The notes under the pieces are model-generated. The model searched no databases. It had not been told where the DNA came from and worked only from the letters and a program-made list of their open reading frames with translations. The position numbers were made by a program, and so were the translations under genes. DNA of 64,000 nt from Parachitinimonas caeni (GTDB lineage Bacteria > Pseudomonadota > Gammaproteobacteria > Burkholderiales > Chitinimonadaceae): NCBI RefSeq assembly GCF_030129945.1, contig NZ_JARRAF010000003.1, forward strand, positions 1 through 64,000, given 5' to 3'. Shown here one piece after another: positions 62,802 through 64,000 of the stretch. Position 1 is the stretch's first letter. The number at the start of each line of letters is the position of its first letter.

Positions 62802-64000
62802 ATGATGAAATATCCGAACTGCCACGCGTTAGCCCTGATGGCTGTCGCTGTCGCCTCCAGCTTTGCCGCTTACGCCGTCGAGGCCCCGACCCCAGCCTCG
62901 ATCACCCCGGTCACTGAAGCGCTGTTGCACAGCACCCAGCGTTCTGAAACCCGCACCGATCCGAAGCCAATGCAAGACCCGACGTTCCAGCCACCGGTCC
63001 GCATGTTTGCTGATGCCAACTGTGATGTCGCCGCCTTTGCCCGTGCCGATACCGCAGGGCTGGCCAAGATGATCACCTCGTCTACCACCAGCTGCATGAA
63101 CCAGCTGTTCGGCGTCACCGGCAGCAACGCCCAGGCCATTTTCAAGGAAGCCAAGCTGGTTGCCGCGCTGGATGAACTGACCCGTCTTGCCCCGCGTTAT
63201 GACGGCACCAACAAGGAAGGCATCTATCAGGTAGTGATGTTCCTGCGCGCTGGGTATTACGTGCAGTGGTACAACAAGAAGGATGTTGGTGATTACGGCG
63301 CAGCCGCCAAGGCAGCGCAGCAACGTGCGCTGGATGCCTTCTTCGCCAACAAGGCCATCTGGACGATCAGCAAGGAAAACGGCGACATCCTCGGCGAAAC
63401 CGTCACCCTGATCGATAGCGCCGGCGAAAATGCCCGCTTTATGCCCGTCATCAAAGAAATGCTGAGAACCTTTGGTGCCGAGCAGCGCAAGGTCAGCTCA
63501 GTGCGCAATGCTTATAACAATGCGTTTACGGTGTACTTCCGTGGCCACCAGAATGCCGACTTCAAGGCTTTGATGAAGGCCGATGGCAGTTATGCCACCG
63601 CTGTGTTCGATTTCTACCGCCGCAATCTCAATATGCGCGGTACGGGAGACGAATTCATGCTCGCCAACGCTGCGCGTGAGCTGGCCCGCTTCCTGCAATA
63701 TCCGGAGCGTAAGGCCGAAGTCCAGCCGATGGTTCGCACCATGATCACCGACAATGCCTTGGGTGGCAGCGGGGCCAGCATCTGGATGGCCGCTGTGGAT
63801 GGTGCCAACTATTACGACAAGGACAATTGCAGCTACTACGGCACCTGTAACTACAAGGCCGATCTGGCTGCCAAGATTCTGCCGATTACCCACAAGTGCG
63901 GCCCAACCCTGACGATTCGCGCCCAGGAAATGACCGCCGAGCAATTGGCCGGTGCCTGCGCCGACCTCGCTGCCGAAGAAAAGCTGTTCCATTACGGCAC
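62802..64000 (+). CDS. M9-family collagenase, N-terminal part (runs off the window)
   Basis: 399 codons to the window edge, no stop. Tandem ATG start with AGGAGAG ahead. Signal peptide ALMAVAVASSFAAYAVEA. The collagenase activator (Peptidase_M9_N) domain is recognised by STTSCMNQLFGVTGSNAQAI, LAPRYDGTNKEGIYQVVMFL and RAGYYVQWYN. The catalytic HExxH domain would lie beyond 64000. Expected to be a secreted zinc protease that digests collagen-like proteins. Confidence 0.9.
   Translation, partial: MMKYPNCHALALMAVAVASSFAAYAVEAPTPASITPVTEALLHSTQRSETRTDPKPMQDPTFQPPVRMFADANCDVAAFARADTAGLAKMITSSTTSCMNQLFGVTGSNAQAIFKEAKLVAALDELTRLAPRYDGTNKEGIYQVVMFLRAGYYVQWYNKKDVGDYGAAAKAAQQRALDAFFANKAIWTISKENGDILGETVTLIDSAGENARFMPVIKEMLRTFGAEQRKVSSVRNAYNNAFTVYFRGHQNADFKALMKADGSYATAVFDFYRRNLNMRGTGDEFMLANAARELARFLQYPERKAEVQPMVRTMITDNALGGSGASIWMAAVDGANYYDKDNCSYYGTCNYKADLAAKILPITHKCGPTLTIRAQEMTAEQLAGACADLAAEEKLFHYG

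Overview
This window reads as chromosomal DNA of a GC-rich Gram-negative bacterium. The gene set fits a soil or freshwater betaproteobacterium: periplasmic c-type cytochromes, gloB next to a yafS-like methyltransferase, MltD, YebC, glmS, and secreted polymer-degrading enzymes (a GH64 beta-1,3-glucanase and an M9 collagenase). The placement (perhaps Neisseriales) is an inference from gene content only.

Layout. Positions 1-357 hold the end of an IS5-family element. 403-11200 is housekeeping and signalling: a LytTR two-component pair, thrS behind a threonine-rich leader peptide, a LuxR-type regulator, a free methionine-R-sulfoxide reductase, mltD, gloB with a divergent methyltransferase, and a MerR-type regulator. 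About 0.95 kb without a convincing gene is followed by two small cytochromes c, a GNAT acetyltransferase and an MpaB/Lcp-like protein. 15502-23408 is a phosphorelay operon: a roughly 2330-residue hybrid histidine kinase with a degenerate Ser/Thr-kinase head, then a receiver-GGDEF protein. Next come yebC, an operon of a CHASE2 adenylate cyclase, an SH3-like protein and an M48 protease, a LysR regulator divergent from dabB-dabA (inorganic-carbon uptake), an ATP-grasp gene with a decayed second copy, and the GH64 gene.

36793-56554 is a complete Tn7-type transposon of 19,762 bp inserted 19 bp beyond the glmS stop codon. Both ends, their TnsB-site arrays, the 5-bp target duplication GCGTG and tnsABCDE are all visible. 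Its cargo is a defence-type island. A WYL-domain regulator is divergent from a four-gene operon: MBL-fold protein, E2-E1-JAB triple fusion, patatin-like lipase, second MBL-fold protein. This resembles the ubiquitin-transfer arm of type II CBASS, but there is no CD-NTase, and the first MBL protein ends in glycine. Behind it lies a wrecked Wadjet-like (JetA...JetD) locus collapsed around an IS3-family element, then a decayed IS carrying a 227-bp MITE-like insertion.

Beyond glmS are a DUF2939 protein, a LysR regulator, a LysE-type exporter, a DUF2000 protein and the start of the collagenase gene, cut by the window edge.

An interspersed inverted-repeat family (consensus start TAGGCTCTGTTGACGTTTT) recurs in at least seven intergenic places outside the Tn7 element and in none inside it. 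It appears as short hairpins and as copies of about 150 bp.
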